Source: Oscillospiraceae bacterium
GTDB lineage: Bacteria > Bacillota > Clostridia > Oscillospirales > Ruminococcaceae
Assembly: GCA_014796735.1 (NCBI GenBank)
Contig: JAAVIG010000010.1
Coordinates: forward strand, 1 to 7,312
Direction: 5' to 3'
Length of the DNA stretch: 7,312 bases
The notes below the pieces were generated by a model, which was given only the letters and a program-made list of their open reading frames with translations, was not told where the DNA came from and did no database searches. The position numbers and the translations under genes are program-made. Shown piece after piece: positions 1 to 7,020 of the stretch. The number at the start of each line of letters is the position of its first letter. Position 1 is the stretch's first letter.

Positions 1-3
1 TAC

Positions 4-51
4 TAATATCCATTTAAACACAATATAAAATCAAAGTTTAAATGGATATTA
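4..51. repeat. AT-rich inverted repeat 1 (upstream pair)
   Basis: Perfect 16-bp inverted repeat: arm 4-19 (TAATATCCATTTAAAC) pairs with arm 36-51, with a 16-nt loop at 20-35. No T-run follows either side, so it does not look like an intrinsic terminator. It is a diverged copy of the hairpin at 62-111: both have left arms of the form TAnTATCCAnTTAAA and both right arms are followed by TATTACA (47-53 and 111-117). Function unknown; it could be a protein-binding palindrome, a small palindromic repeat, or the 3' end of an upstream transcript lying outside the window. Confidence 0.75.
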
Positions 52-61
52 CACCCAAAGC

Positions 62-111
62 ACTATTATCCAATTAAAACCATTTTTTCAAGTTTTTAAT
101 TGGATAATAGT
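62..111. repeat. AT-rich inverted repeat 2 (upstream pair)
   Basis: Perfect 18-bp inverted repeat: arm 62-79 pairs with arm 94-111, with a 14-nt loop at 80-93. It lies about 60 nt after the matching point of the first hairpin. Compared with that copy, at least three base pairs differ on both arms so that pairing is kept (6/49 A-T becomes 66/107 T-A; 13/42 T-A becomes 73/100 A-T; 19/36 C-G becomes 79/94 A-T). This supports a related pair of palindromes rather than two chance AT-rich hairpins. Function unknown. Confidence 0.75.
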
Positions 112-117
112 ATTACA

Positions 118-342
118 TTCCGTTTTTCATCTACTTTTACCTTCTGATAACGAGTTGAATTTTTAAAAGCAAAAATGAAATTTTATAATATAATAAATTT
201 CATAAATTTGCACCTACCCATCCTTACTCATACATTTTATTTTGCTTGTGGTTTTTAATAAAACGTTGAGAATACACATAATTTTGTAATATATCACAAA
301 AATGCGCTGTCCCGGCAGCAAAAATATTTACACGTAATTTTT
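118..342. other. Gene-free AT-rich upstream region
   Basis: No plausible coding sequence on either strand. The only local structures seen are a 9-bp AT hairpin (175-183 with 195-203, whose loop contains TATAAT but with no -35 at proper spacing) and a short GC hairpin (306-309 with 316-319, extendable by two inner pairs). Neither can be given a role. The stretch probably separates an unseen upstream gene from the gltB promoter. Confidence 0.6.
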
Positions 343-366
343 GCAAGTTTTAAAAATAAAACTTGC
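343..366. promoter_or_regulatory. Palindrome overlapping gltB -35 (operator candidate)
   Basis: Perfect inverted repeat GCAAGTTTTA (343-352) / TAAAACTTGC (357-366) around a 4-nt AAAA centre. Its right arm contains the first four bases of the proposed -35 TTGCTT (363-368), a position where a bound regulator would block or contact RNA polymerase. Alternatively, because TTTTTT follows at 367-372, it can be read as an intrinsic terminator for transcription entering from upstream; it could serve both roles. gltBD operons are commonly controlled by nitrogen-responsive or LysR-type regulators, but no specific known operator is recognised here. Confidence 0.5.
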
Positions 367-391
367 TTTTTTGCTTCTTATATGTTATACT
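363..391 (+). promoter_or_regulatory. Predicted gltB promoter (sigma-A type)
   Basis: -35 TTGCTT (363-368), 17-nt spacer, -10 TATACT (386-391) preceded by TGT at 383-385, which gives an extended -10. A second TATACT follows at 391-396. Transcription would start near 397-400, giving a leader of about 225 nt before the gltB ATG. This is the best promoter match seen upstream of gltB; the start site itself is inferred from spacing. Confidence 0.65.
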
Positions 392-428
392 ATACTCATA
401 AAATTTTCAATACTTTAAAGCAAATAAA

Positions 429-451
429 GAGAATTTCTAATACTAATTCTC
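429..451 (+). promoter_or_regulatory. Leader hairpin 1
   Basis: Perfect 7-bp stem GAGAATT (429-435) / AATTCTC (445-451) with a 9-nt loop, about 30 nt after the predicted transcription start. It abuts, and by two bases (450-451) competes with, the long closing stem of the following RNA element. The loop does not fit the A1/G4 hexaloop expected of ANTAR-target hairpins. Confidence 0.45.
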
Positions 452-588
452 GATTAAAATAAGACAAAGCCGGCGGGCGGGGCGTTTCTGATCAAGGAAG
501 TCCCGACGCAGGAATATGCGGATATTTCAAGTCGGGCTGACGCGGAGCAGGAACACCCCGGTCGCCCAATTTGTCTGATTTTTATTGA
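450..588 (+). ncRNA. Structured 5' leader RNA of gltB (candidate cis-regulator)
   Basis: By-eye folding gives a long rod. The closing stem 450-468 / 570-588 has 17 of 19 positions paired, counting one G-U (452/586). Then 475-479 (GGGCG) pairs with 563-567 (CGCCC), 480-482 with 557-559, 484-490 (GTTTCTG) with 548-554 (CAGGAAC), and a terminal stem 502-507 (CCCGAC) with 531-536 (GTCGGG) encloses a small GCA/TGC hairpin at 508-519. The core is GC-rich, in sharp contrast to the AT-rich flanks. TTTCT (485-489) can instead pair with AGGAA at 495-499, so a switch between two foldings is possible. It sits between promoter and gltB, where a riboswitch, attenuator or protein-binding leader would be expected. 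I do not recognise a known class: the cyanobacterial glutamine (glnA), T-box, SAM, lysine, cobalamin, TPP and c-di-GMP motifs are not evident. An independent small RNA is the alternative. Confidence 0.5.
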
Positions 589-617
589 GATTTAGTATAA
601 ATCTCTGCGGAAAGGGA
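587..617 (+). promoter_or_regulatory. Pre-RBS hairpin and gltB ribosome binding site
   Basis: A perfect 7-bp hairpin GAGATTT (587-593) / AAATCTC (599-605) with a 5-nt loop stands four bases before the purine-rich GGAAAGGGA (609-617). The AGGGA core ends 6 nt before the ATG at 624, ideal spacing, which is why 624 is chosen over the in-frame TTG at 585. The hairpin shares 587-588 with the closing stem of the upstream RNA element, so the two compete only at their edges. Confidence 0.6.
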
Positions 618-623
618 CAGCGT

Positions 624-3600
624 ATGAAAAACGATATAAACGCCTTAAACCCGACAAATTCGGCCGTCAAAGAAAAAGCAGGACAGCCGAGAAGCTTGTA
701 TTCTCCCGCCTTTGAACACGATAACTGCGGTATCGGCGCGGTGGTGGACATAAAGGGCAAAAAATCTCACGGCACGGTGGAAAAAGCCTTGACTATCGTC
801 GAGACTCTGGAGCACCGCGCAGGTAAGGACGCGGAGGGAAAAACGGGCGACGGCGTGGGGATCCTGCTTCAAATCTCCCACAAATTCTTTCGTAAGGCGG
901 CGAAGGAGATCGGCGTGGAGCTGGGCGGTGAAAGAGATTACGGCGTAGGCATGTTCTTTTTTCCTCAGAATGAGCTTGCCCGAAATCAGGCTAAGAAAAT
1001 GTTTGAGATAATCGCCGATAAAGAAGGACTTAAAATATTAGGCTGGCGCGTCGTTCCCGCCTGTCCCGAGGTATTGGGCAAAAGGGCGGCGGAGTGTATG
1101 CCTTATATAATGCAGTGCTTTGTGCAAAGACCCACGGACGTAAGAAAAGGGATCGATTTTGACCGCAAGCTGTATGTTGCAAGGCGCGTTTTCGAGCAGA
1201 GCAACGAGGACACCTACGTGGTTTCCTTGTCGAGCCGCACCGTGGTTTACAAGGGCATGTTCTTAGTGCAGGATTTAAGGAAATTTTTCCCCGATCTGCG
1301 TGATAAGAATTACGAAAGCGCCATAGCCATGGTCCACTCCCGTTTCTCCACCAATACCAACCCAAGCTGGCAGCGCGCTCACCCCAACCGCATGATAGTA
1401 CACAACGGCGAGATAAACACTATCAAGGGCAACGCCGACAAGATGCTTGCCCGCGAGGAGACCATGAAGTCAGAGCACCTTAAGGGCGATCTGGATAAGG
1501 TTTTGCCCGTTGTAAACACCGAGGGCAGCGACTCGGCAATGCTGGACAACACCCTTGAGTTTCTTGTTATGAGCGGAATGGAGCTTCCTCTTGCCGTTAT
1601 GATAACCATTCCCGAGCCTTGGGACAACAACGGGACTATCAGCAAGGCAAAGCGCGATTTTTACCAGTATTACGCCACAATGATGGAGCCGTGGGACGGG
1701 CCCGCCTCGATCTTGTTCAGCGACGGTGATATTATGGGGGCGGTGCTTGACCGTAACGGACTTCGCCCCTCCCGCTACTATATCACAAATGACGGATTGC
1801 TTATACTTTCCTCCGAGGTGGGCGCACTGGAGATCGACCCCGCTTCGATAGCGGTCAAGGAAAGGCTTCGTCCCGGAAAAATGCTGCTTGTGGACACCGT
1901 TCGGGGGTGTGTAATCGACGACGATGAATTAAAGGAAAGCTACGCTTTAAGACAGCCTTACGGCGAATGGCTTGACGGCAACTTAATAAAGCTGTCCGAG
2001 CTTAAGATACCGAATATGAAGGTGGAGGATCACCCCTACGAGGAAAGAAAGCGCCTGATGAAAGCCTTCGGGTACACCTACGAGGACGTTATGACCTCGA
2101 TTCTTCCCATGGCTAAAACGGGAGCGGAAAGCATTGCGGCAATGGGTACGGACAGTCCGTTAGCCGCCTTGTCCTCACAGCCTCAGCCCCTGTTCAACTA
2201 CTTTAAGCAGCTTTTCGCGCAGGTAACGAATCCTCCCATAGACGCGATACGCGAGGAGGTAGTGACCTCCGCCACGGTTTATATCGGCGAGGACGGCAAT
2301 ATTTTAGAGGAACGCCCCGAAAACTGTCAGGTAATAAAAATACAAAACCCCATTCTGACCAATACCGACATGCTTAAGATAAAGAACATGAAGGTAAGCG
2401 GCTTTAAGGTGGCGGTAATACCCATTCTTTACTATAAAAACACCTCTCTTAAAAAGGCTCTTAACCGTCTTAACCTTGAAGCGGACAAAGCCCACAGCGA
2501 CGGCGCCAATATCCTTATACTGTCGGACAGAGGGGTAGACGAAAACCACGTTGCCATTCCCTCGCTGCTGGCGGTATCGGCTTTGCACCAGCACCTTGTA
2601 GTAACCAAGAAGAGGACGTCTCTGGCGGTGATACTTGAAACCGGCGAGCCGCGCGAGGTACACCATTTCGCAACGCTTTTAGGCTACGGCGCAAGCGCGA
2701 TAAATCCTTATCTTGCGCAGGAAGCTATCCAAAGTCTGATCACACGCGACCTGCTGGACAAGGATTACTACGCGGCGGTTGAGGATTACGACAACGCCGT
2801 TCTGCACGGAATAGTAAAAATAGCTTCAAAAATGGGTATAAGCACCATACAGTCCTATCAGGGCTCTCAGATATTTGAAGCAATAGGCATAAGCAGAGAG
2901 GTCATAGATTCTTACTTTACGGGCACGGTAAGCCGCGTTGAGGGCATCAGCCTGAAGGATATTGAACGAAACGTTGACCGTCTGCACACTATGGCGTTTG
3001 ACCCCTTGGGGCTTAAGACGGACGACTCTCTGGACAGCAGAGGAAGCCATAAATTCAGAAGCGGCAAGGAAGAACACCTTTACAACCCGCAGACCATTCA
3101 TCTTTTGCAGCAGGCGGTAAGAACGGGGGATTACAAGCTTTACAAGCAGTACTCCCATATGATAACCGAGGAAATGGATCCCGTTAATTTAAGGGGGTTA
3201 ATGGACTTTAATTTCCCCGAAAATGGCATAGATATAAGCGAGGTGGAAAGCGCGGACAGCATAGTGCGCCGCTTTAAAACGGGAGCCATGAGCTACGGCT
3301 CGATCTCCGAGGAGGCTCACGAGACCTTGGCTGTCGCCATGAACACGCTGCACGGACGCTCAAATTCGGGCGAGGGCGGCGAAAGCGACGAAAGATTAGA
3401 CAGCAGGGGAACGAAAAACAACCGCTGCTCCGCTATCAAGCAGGTGGCTTCGGGGCGGTTCGGAGTTACCTCGAAATATCTGAACAGTGCGGACGAAATA
3501 CAGATAAAAATGGCGCAGGGCGCGAAACCCGGCGAGGGCGGACATCTTCCCGGAAAAAAGGTATACCCGTGGATAGCAAAGACCCGTCACTCCACTCCCG

Positions 3601-5207
3601 GAGTGGGACTTATCTCCCCGCCCCCTCATCATGATATTTATTCGATCGAGGATTTGGCACAGCTTATTTACGATCTTAAAAACGCCAATAAGGAAGCAAG
3701 GATAAGCGTTAAGCTTGTTTCGGAGTGCGGAGTGGGCACCGTTGCGGCGGGCGTTGCGAAAGCGGGAGCGTCGGTCATTCTGATAAGCGGCTATGACGGC
3801 GGTACGGGCGCGGCGCCGAGAAGCAGTATTTACAATGCGGGACTTCCGTGGGAATTAGGTCTTGCGGAAGCGCACCAGACTCTTATAATGAACGGACTGA
3901 GAGATAAAGTCGTTATAGAAACGGACGGAAAGCTGATGACCGGACGGGACGTGCTTACGGCCGCACTGCTGGGCGCCGAGGAATACGGCTTCGCTACCGC
4001 TCCTTTGGTTACCTTGGGCTGTGTTATGATGAGGGTGTGCAATCTGGACACCTGTCCCTTCGGCGTTGCGACGCAAAATCCCGAATTAAGAAAACGCTTT
4101 GCCGGAAAGCCCGAATACGTTATAAACTTTATGATGTTTGTGGCGAAGGAATTAAGGGAATATATGGCAAGGCTGGGAATACGCACCGTTGACGAATTGG
4201 TGGGACGCGTTGATCTGTTAAAGCGCAGGGACAGAGCGGACGGCCGCGGCGAGGAATTGGATTTGTCCGCCGTTATCACCCCCTCAAAGGAATTTATTTC
4301 CCGCGAAATAAAATACAACGATAAAAAGCTTTATGATTTTAAGCTTTCGGAAACGGTCGACGAAAAGATACTGCTTAAGGAATTTTCGGCGAGCATAAAA
4401 AGCGGCAAGCCCAAGACCGCCGAGATAAAGATCAAAAACACCGACAGGGCTTTGGGCACCATTCTGGGCAGCGAGATCACCCGTCACTGCAAGTCGATTC
4501 CCGCCGAGGACACCTACAAGGTAATTTGTCACGGAGCGGGAGGTCAGAGCTTCGGCGCGTTTATTCCCGCGGGTCTTACCTTAGAGCTTATCGGCGACAG
4601 CAACGACTATTTCGGAAAGGGTCTGTCGGGCGGAAAGCTGACGGTAAAACCGCCCGAGGAAAGCGTATTTAAGGCGGAGGAGAATATAATCATAGGAAAC
4701 GTTGCCTTATACGGCGCCACAAGCGGCAAGGCGTTTATAAACGGCGTTGCGGGCGAGCGGTTCTGCGTAAGGAACAGCGGCGCGATCGCGGTGGTTGAGG
4801 GCGTAGGCGATCACGGCTGCGAGTATATGACAGGCGGCAGAGTTGTTGTACTGGGAAAAACCGGCAAAAACTTCGCGGCGGGTATGAGCGGCGGCATCGC
4901 GTATGTGCTGGACGAGGACAGGGACTTGTACTTAAAGCTGAACAAGGAAATGGTAAGCAGCGGCGAGGTTAAGGAAAAGTACGACATATTGGAGCTGAAA
5001 GAGCTGATCGAACAGCATGTAAAGGAAACAGGCTCGGAAAAGGGTAAGCGTATTCTTGATAATTTTGAAGAGTATCTTCCCAAGTTTAAGCGCATTATCC
5101 CTCACGATTACAAGAAGATAACTACGGCTATACTGGAGTTCCAGGAAAAGGGTCTGACGGAAGAGCAGGCGCAGATCGAAGCGTTTTACAGCGTGGTCAA
5201 CGGTTAA
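624..5207 (+). CDS. gltB: Glutamate synthase (NADPH) large subunit
   Basis: Large (alpha) subunit of glutamate synthase, cytoplasmic; 1527 aa, close to the usual 1480-1530. An N-terminal glutaminase releases ammonia from glutamine, which is channelled to an FMN site where 2-oxoglutarate becomes glutamate. Domains in order: a 34-residue propeptide, then the class II amidotransferase with catalytic Cys35 (DNCGIG), HSRFST at 238-243 and HNGE at 260-263; a central domain (about 480-780); the FMN/synthase barrel (about 830-1200) with PGEGG at 969-973 and GYDGGTGAAP at 1056-1065; 3Fe-4S ligands Cys1133, Cys1139 and Cys1144 in the C-x5-C-x4-C pattern before PFGVATQ; and a C-terminal GXGXG beta-helix from about 1290 (GAGGQSFG at 1304-1311). 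Propeptide removal to expose Cys35 is known for the family and inferred here. The ATG at 624 is chosen for its ribosome binding site; the in-frame TTG at 585 would add 13 residues inside the leader structure. All key residues checked are present, so it looks functional. gltD follows after 108 nt. Confidence 0.97.
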   Translation: MKNDINALNPTNSAVKEKAGQPRSLYSPAFEHDNCGIGAVVDIKGKKSHGTVEKALTIVETLEHRAGKDAEGKTGDGVGILLQISHKFFRKAAKEIGVELGGERDYGVGMFFFPQNELARNQAKKMFEIIADKEGLKILGWRVVPACPEVLGKRAAECMPYIMQCFVQRPTDVRKGIDFDRKLYVARRVFEQSNEDTYVVSLSSRTVVYKGMFLVQDLRKFFPDLRDKNYESAIAMVHSRFSTNTNPSWQRAHPNRMIVHNGEINTIKGNADKMLAREETMKSEHLKGDLDKVLPVVNTEGSDSAMLDNTLEFLVMSGMELPLAVMITIPEPWDNNGTISKAKRDFYQYYATMMEPWDGPASILFSDGDIMGAVLDRNGLRPSRYYITNDGLLILSSEVGALEIDPASIAVKERLRPGKMLLVDTVRGCVIDDDELKESYALRQPYGEWLDGNLIKLSELKIPNMKVEDHPYEERKRLMKAFGYTYEDVMTSILPMAKTGAESIAAMGTDSPLAALSSQPQPLFNYFKQLFAQVTNPPIDAIREEVVTSATVYIGEDGNILEERPENCQVIKIQNPILTNTDMLKIKNMKVSGFKVAVIPILYYKNTSLKKALNRLNLEADKAHSDGANILILSDRGVDENHVAIPSLLAVSALHQHLVVTKKRTSLAVILETGEPREVHHFATLLGYGASAINPYLAQEAIQSLITRDLLDKDYYAAVEDYDNAVLHGIVKIASKMGISTIQSYQGSQIFEAIGISREVIDSYFTGTVSRVEGISLKDIERNVDRLHTMAFDPLGLKTDDSLDSRGSHKFRSGKEEHLYNPQTIHLLQQAVRTGDYKLYKQYSHMITEEMDPVNLRGLMDFNFPENGIDISEVESADSIVRRFKTGAMSYGSISEEAHETLAVAMNTLHGRSNSGEGGESDERLDSRGTKNNRCSAIKQVASGRFGVTSKYLNSADEIQIKMAQGAKPGEGGHLPGKKVYPWIAKTRHSTPGVGLISPPPHHDIYSIEDLAQLIYDLKNANKEARISVKLVSECGVGTVAAGVAKAGASVILISGYDGGTGAAPRSSIYNAGLPWELGLAEAHQTLIMNGLRDKVVIETDGKLMTGRDVLTAALLGAEEYGFATAPLVTLGCVMMRVCNLDTCPFGVATQNPELRKRFAGKPEYVINFMMFVAKELREYMARLGIRTVDELVGRVDLLKRRDRADGRGEELDLSAVITPSKEFISREIKYNDKKLYDFKLSETVDEKILLKEFSASIKSGKPKTAEIKIKNTDRALGTILGSEITRHCKSIPAEDTYKVICHGAGGQSFGAFIPAGLTLELIGDSNDYFGKGLSGGKLTVKPPEESVFKAEENIIIGNVALYGATSGKAFINGVAGERFCVRNSGAIAVVEGVGDHGCEYMTGGRVVVLGKTGKNFAAGMSGGIAYVLDEDRDLYLKLNKEMVSSGEVKEKYDILELKELIEQHVKETGSEKGKRILDNFEEYLPKFKRIIPHDYKKITTAILEFQEKGLTEEQAQIEAFYSVVNG

Positions 5208-5221
5208 TAAAAAGGAAGCAA

Positions 5222-5256
5222 GTTTGAAAGAACTTGAAAAATGGGTTCTTTCAAAC
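5222..5256 (+). repeat. Intercistronic hairpin 1 (gltB-gltD)
   Basis: Perfect 12-bp inverted repeat GTTTGAAAGAAC (5222-5233) / GTTCTTTCAAAC (5245-5256) with an 11-nt loop, starting 14 nt after the gltB stop. No T-run follows, so it is not a standard intrinsic terminator. A 3'-end stabiliser or RNA processing site for the gltB part of the transcript is plausible. The in-frame ATG at 5241 lies in its loop and is not considered the gltD start. Confidence 0.65.
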
Positions 5257-5264
5257 CCGTCGCA

Positions 5265-5283
5265 TTTGTGCCTTTGGCACAAA
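5265..5283 (+). repeat. Intercistronic hairpin 2 (gltB-gltD)
   Basis: Perfect 8-bp stem TTTGTGCC (5265-5272) / GGCACAAA (5276-5283) with a 3-nt TTT loop, 8 nt after the first intercistronic hairpin. It is followed by CACTTCC rather than a T-tract, so termination is unlikely. Role unknown; it is the second of three successive hairpins in the spacer. Confidence 0.6.
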
Positions 5284-5286
5284 CAC

Positions 5287-5304
5287 TTCCTCAAGAGGAA
5301 AGGA
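5287..5304 (+). promoter_or_regulatory. gltD ribosome binding site with overlapping hairpin
   Basis: The likely Shine-Dalgarno is AAAGGA (5299-5304), 11 nt before the ATG at 5316, slightly long. An upstream palindrome, TTCCTC (5287-5292) / GAGGAA (5295-5300), covers its 5' part and could partly hide the purine tract; the stem is only 5-6 bp with a tight loop, so any effect would be modest. This site decides the start at 5316 rather than 5241, where no comparable site is present. Confidence 0.5.
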
Positions 5305-5315
5305 ATGATCATAAT

Positions 5316-6800
5316 ATGGGAAAACCAACAGGATTTCTTGAATACAAGCGCTTAAACGCCGAAGCTCTTTCGGTAAAGGAGCGCATAAAAAACTATGATG
5401 AATTTCATCAGCCCTTGTCCAAGGAAAAGCAGAGGGAGCAGGGGGCGCGCTGTATGGCATGCGGAGTGCCGTTCTGTCAGTCGGGTATGGTGATCGGCGG
5501 TATGGCAAGCGGCTGCCCCTTAAACAATCTTATCCCCGAATGGAACGATCTTATTTATACGGGGAACTATGAGCAGGCGTACAACCGTCTTAAAAAGACC
5601 AACAATTTCCCCGAATTTACGGGGAGAGTTTGTCCCGCCTTATGTGAATGTGCCTGCACCTGCGGCGTGCATGACGATCCTGTAACGGTGAAGCAGAACG
5701 AGTACGGGATAATCGAATACGCCTACGAGCAGGGCTACGCCAAGGCGAAGATACCCGAGGTGCGCACGGGGAAAAAGGTAGCCGTTATAGGGTCGGGGCC
5801 GTCGGGTCTTGCGGCGGCGGATCAGCTTAATCAGAGAGGTCATTCGGTGACGGTATTTGAGCGCAGTGACCGCGTGGGCGGACTTCTTATGTATGGCATA
5901 CCCAATATGAAGCTGGAAAAGCATATTATAGAACGCAAGGTCGAGATAATGAGACAGGAGGGCGTTGTTTTCGAGGTAAACTCCGACGTGGGCGGAAACG
6001 TTGAAGCGGCAAAGCTTTTAGAGGATTTCGACATTGTGATCTTAGCCTGCGGCGCATCGCAGCCCCGCGATATACAGGCGGAGGGACGGGACGCAAAGGG
6101 GATTTATTTTGCGGTGGATTTTCTGACCTCTACCACAAAAAGCTTACTTGACGACGATCTTGCGGAGGGTACTTTTATCAGCGCTAAGGATAAGAACGTC
6201 GTAATAATCGGCGGCGGAGATACGGGCAACGACTGTGTGGGTACCGCGGTTCGGCACGGGGCAAAAAGCGTTGTGCAGCTTGAAATGATGCCCAAGCTGC
6301 CCGACACGAGAGCCGAAAATAACCCTTGGCCGCAATGGGCAAGAGTGTGCAAGACAGATTACGGTCAGGAGGAAGCAAAGGAAGTTTACGGCGGCGATCC
6401 CCGCGTGTATCAGACTACCGTTAAGGAGTTTAAAAAGGACAAAAAGGGAAATTTAAAGGAGCTTGTTCTGGTCAAGCTTGAAGCAAAGAAGGACGAGAAA
6501 AGCGGAAGGGTGGCAATGACCGAGATCGAGGGAAGCGAGTATACCGTTAAGGCCGATCTGGTGCTTATCGCTGCGGGCTTTTTGGGTAGTCAGTCCTATG
6601 TTACAAAGGCTTTCGGCGTGGAGACCGATAACCGAAGCAACGTTAAGACCTATGCGGGGAAGTATTGCACTGATGTTTCCAAGGTTTTTGTCTGCGGAGA
6701 TATGCACAGGGGGCAGTCGCTTGTGGTTTGGGCGATTAAAGAAGGGAGAGAGTGCGCGAGAGAGGTTGATAGGGCGTTGGTGGGGTATAGTAATTTGTAG
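5316..6800 (+). CDS. gltD: Glutamate synthase (NADPH) small subunit
   Basis: Small (beta) subunit of glutamate synthase, cytoplasmic; 494 aa, within the usual 470-495. It oxidises NADPH at FAD and passes electrons through 4Fe-4S clusters to the FMN and 3Fe-4S centre of the large subunit. The N-terminal Fe-S domain has Cys46-x2-Cys49-x4-Cys54 and Cys67 (GCPLNN), then GRVCPALCECAC with Cys106, Cys110 and Cys114. The FAD Rossmann motif GSGPSG is at 159-164, and the NADPH-binding motif GGGDTG is at 299-304, followed by the family's NPWPQW. The C-terminal FAD contact CGDMHRGQSLVVWA begins at Cys460. The long spacing between Cys54 and Cys67 fits the clostridial/Bacillus-style subunit rather than the shorter proteobacterial one (from memory). 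The start at 5316 gives MGKPTGFLEYKR, the normal N-terminus; an in-frame ATG at 5241 would add 25 residues encoded by intercistronic hairpins. Related flavoproteins share this fold, but the gltB neighbour makes the call firm. Confidence 0.96.
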   Translation: MGKPTGFLEYKRLNAEALSVKERIKNYDEFHQPLSKEKQREQGARCMACGVPFCQSGMVIGGMASGCPLNNLIPEWNDLIYTGNYEQAYNRLKKTNNFPEFTGRVCPALCECACTCGVHDDPVTVKQNEYGIIEYAYEQGYAKAKIPEVRTGKKVAVIGSGPSGLAAADQLNQRGHSVTVFERSDRVGGLLMYGIPNMKLEKHIIERKVEIMRQEGVVFEVNSDVGGNVEAAKLLEDFDIVILACGASQPRDIQAEGRDAKGIYFAVDFLTSTTKSLLDDDLAEGTFISAKDKNVVIIGGGDTGNDCVGTAVRHGAKSVVQLEMMPKLPDTRAENNPWPQWARVCKTDYGQEEAKEVYGGDPRVYQTTVKEFKKDKKGNLKELVLVKLEAKKDEKSGRVAMTEIEGSEYTVKADLVLIAAGFLGSQSYVTKAFGVETDNRSNVKTYAGKYCTDVSKVFVCGDMHRGQSLVVWAIKEGRECAREVDRALVGYSNL

Positions 6801-6818
6801 GGTGCATATTCCTCAAAC

Positions 6819-6834
6819 GGCGGAGTGCCTTTTT
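6819..6834 (+). terminator. Weak candidate terminator after gltD
   Basis: GGC (6819-6821) can pair with GCC (6827-6829) around a 5-nt loop, followed directly by TTTTT (6830-6834), 18 nt after the gltD stop. A 3-bp stem is very short for an intrinsic terminator, so this is tentative. An alternative is TAAAGC (6893-6898) pairing with GCTTTA (6914-6919) before TTTTT (6920-6924). No strong terminator is visible downstream of gltD. Confidence 0.2.
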
Positions 6835-7010
6835 AAAGCTGCGCTTTAGGCGGTGTGTTGCTTTTCGTAGCAGGTGCCGATTGTTTGGTTTGTAAAGCTG
6901 CGCTTTATGTAATGCTTTATTTTTAGCTAAAACTACCTATTTACCAATTCTTAGAACTACGCTTTATGTGGTGTTCTCTTTTTTCTCGTAAGCGAGTGCA
7001 GAGTGCGCTC
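6834..7010. repeat. Three 59-nt-spaced repeats with TAAAGCTGCGCTTTA motif
   Basis: TAAAGCTGCGCTTTA occurs exactly at 6834-6848 and 6893-6907, and a 12/15 match (TAGAACTACGCTTTA) lies at 6952-6966. Starts are exactly 59 nt apart each time, suggesting three degenerate tandem units. The motif is a short palindrome (TAAAGC / GCTTTA around TGC). The rest of each unit is only weakly similar, with a T-rich tract in the middle. No coding potential is convincing; the overlapping + strand frame at 6598-6849 is a shadow of gltD. Confidence 0.5.
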
Positions 7011-7020
7011 CCGCGCGGGG

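Noticed and set aside
463..575. Known RNA classes: cyanobacterial glutamine (glnA) riboswitch, T-box, SRP RNA, ANTAR double hairpin
   Set aside because: Only short fragments such as GGAAG or GGAAC resemble these; the diagnostic conserved cores and loop positions are absent by eye. A covariance-model search would be decisive.
462..584. Intrinsic terminator/attenuator formed by the long leader stem plus the TTTTT at 579-583
   Set aside because: The T-tract is itself paired with A-rich sequence near 456-459 in the extended stem, and the stem base next to it is AT-rich, so it does not have the shape of a terminator. Not fully excluded as an alternative folding.
585..623. In-frame TTG at 585 as the gltB start
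   Set aside because: No suitable ribosome binding site at the right spacing, it lies within the leader structures, and the ATG at 624 has a strong AGGGA at 6 nt and gives a normal-length propeptide.
3830..4318. 162-aa open frame on the minus strand inside gltB
   Set aside because: Antisense to the conserved synthase domain with its iron-sulfur cysteines; no recognisable protein features. A coding shadow.
5241..5315. ATG at 5241 as the gltD start
   Set aside because: It lies in the loop of an intercistronic hairpin, has no good ribosome binding site, and adds 25 residues not typical of GltD.
6834..7010. CRISPR array
   Set aside because: Only three copies of a 15-nt motif, one degenerate, with no conserved repeat of typical length and no cas genes.
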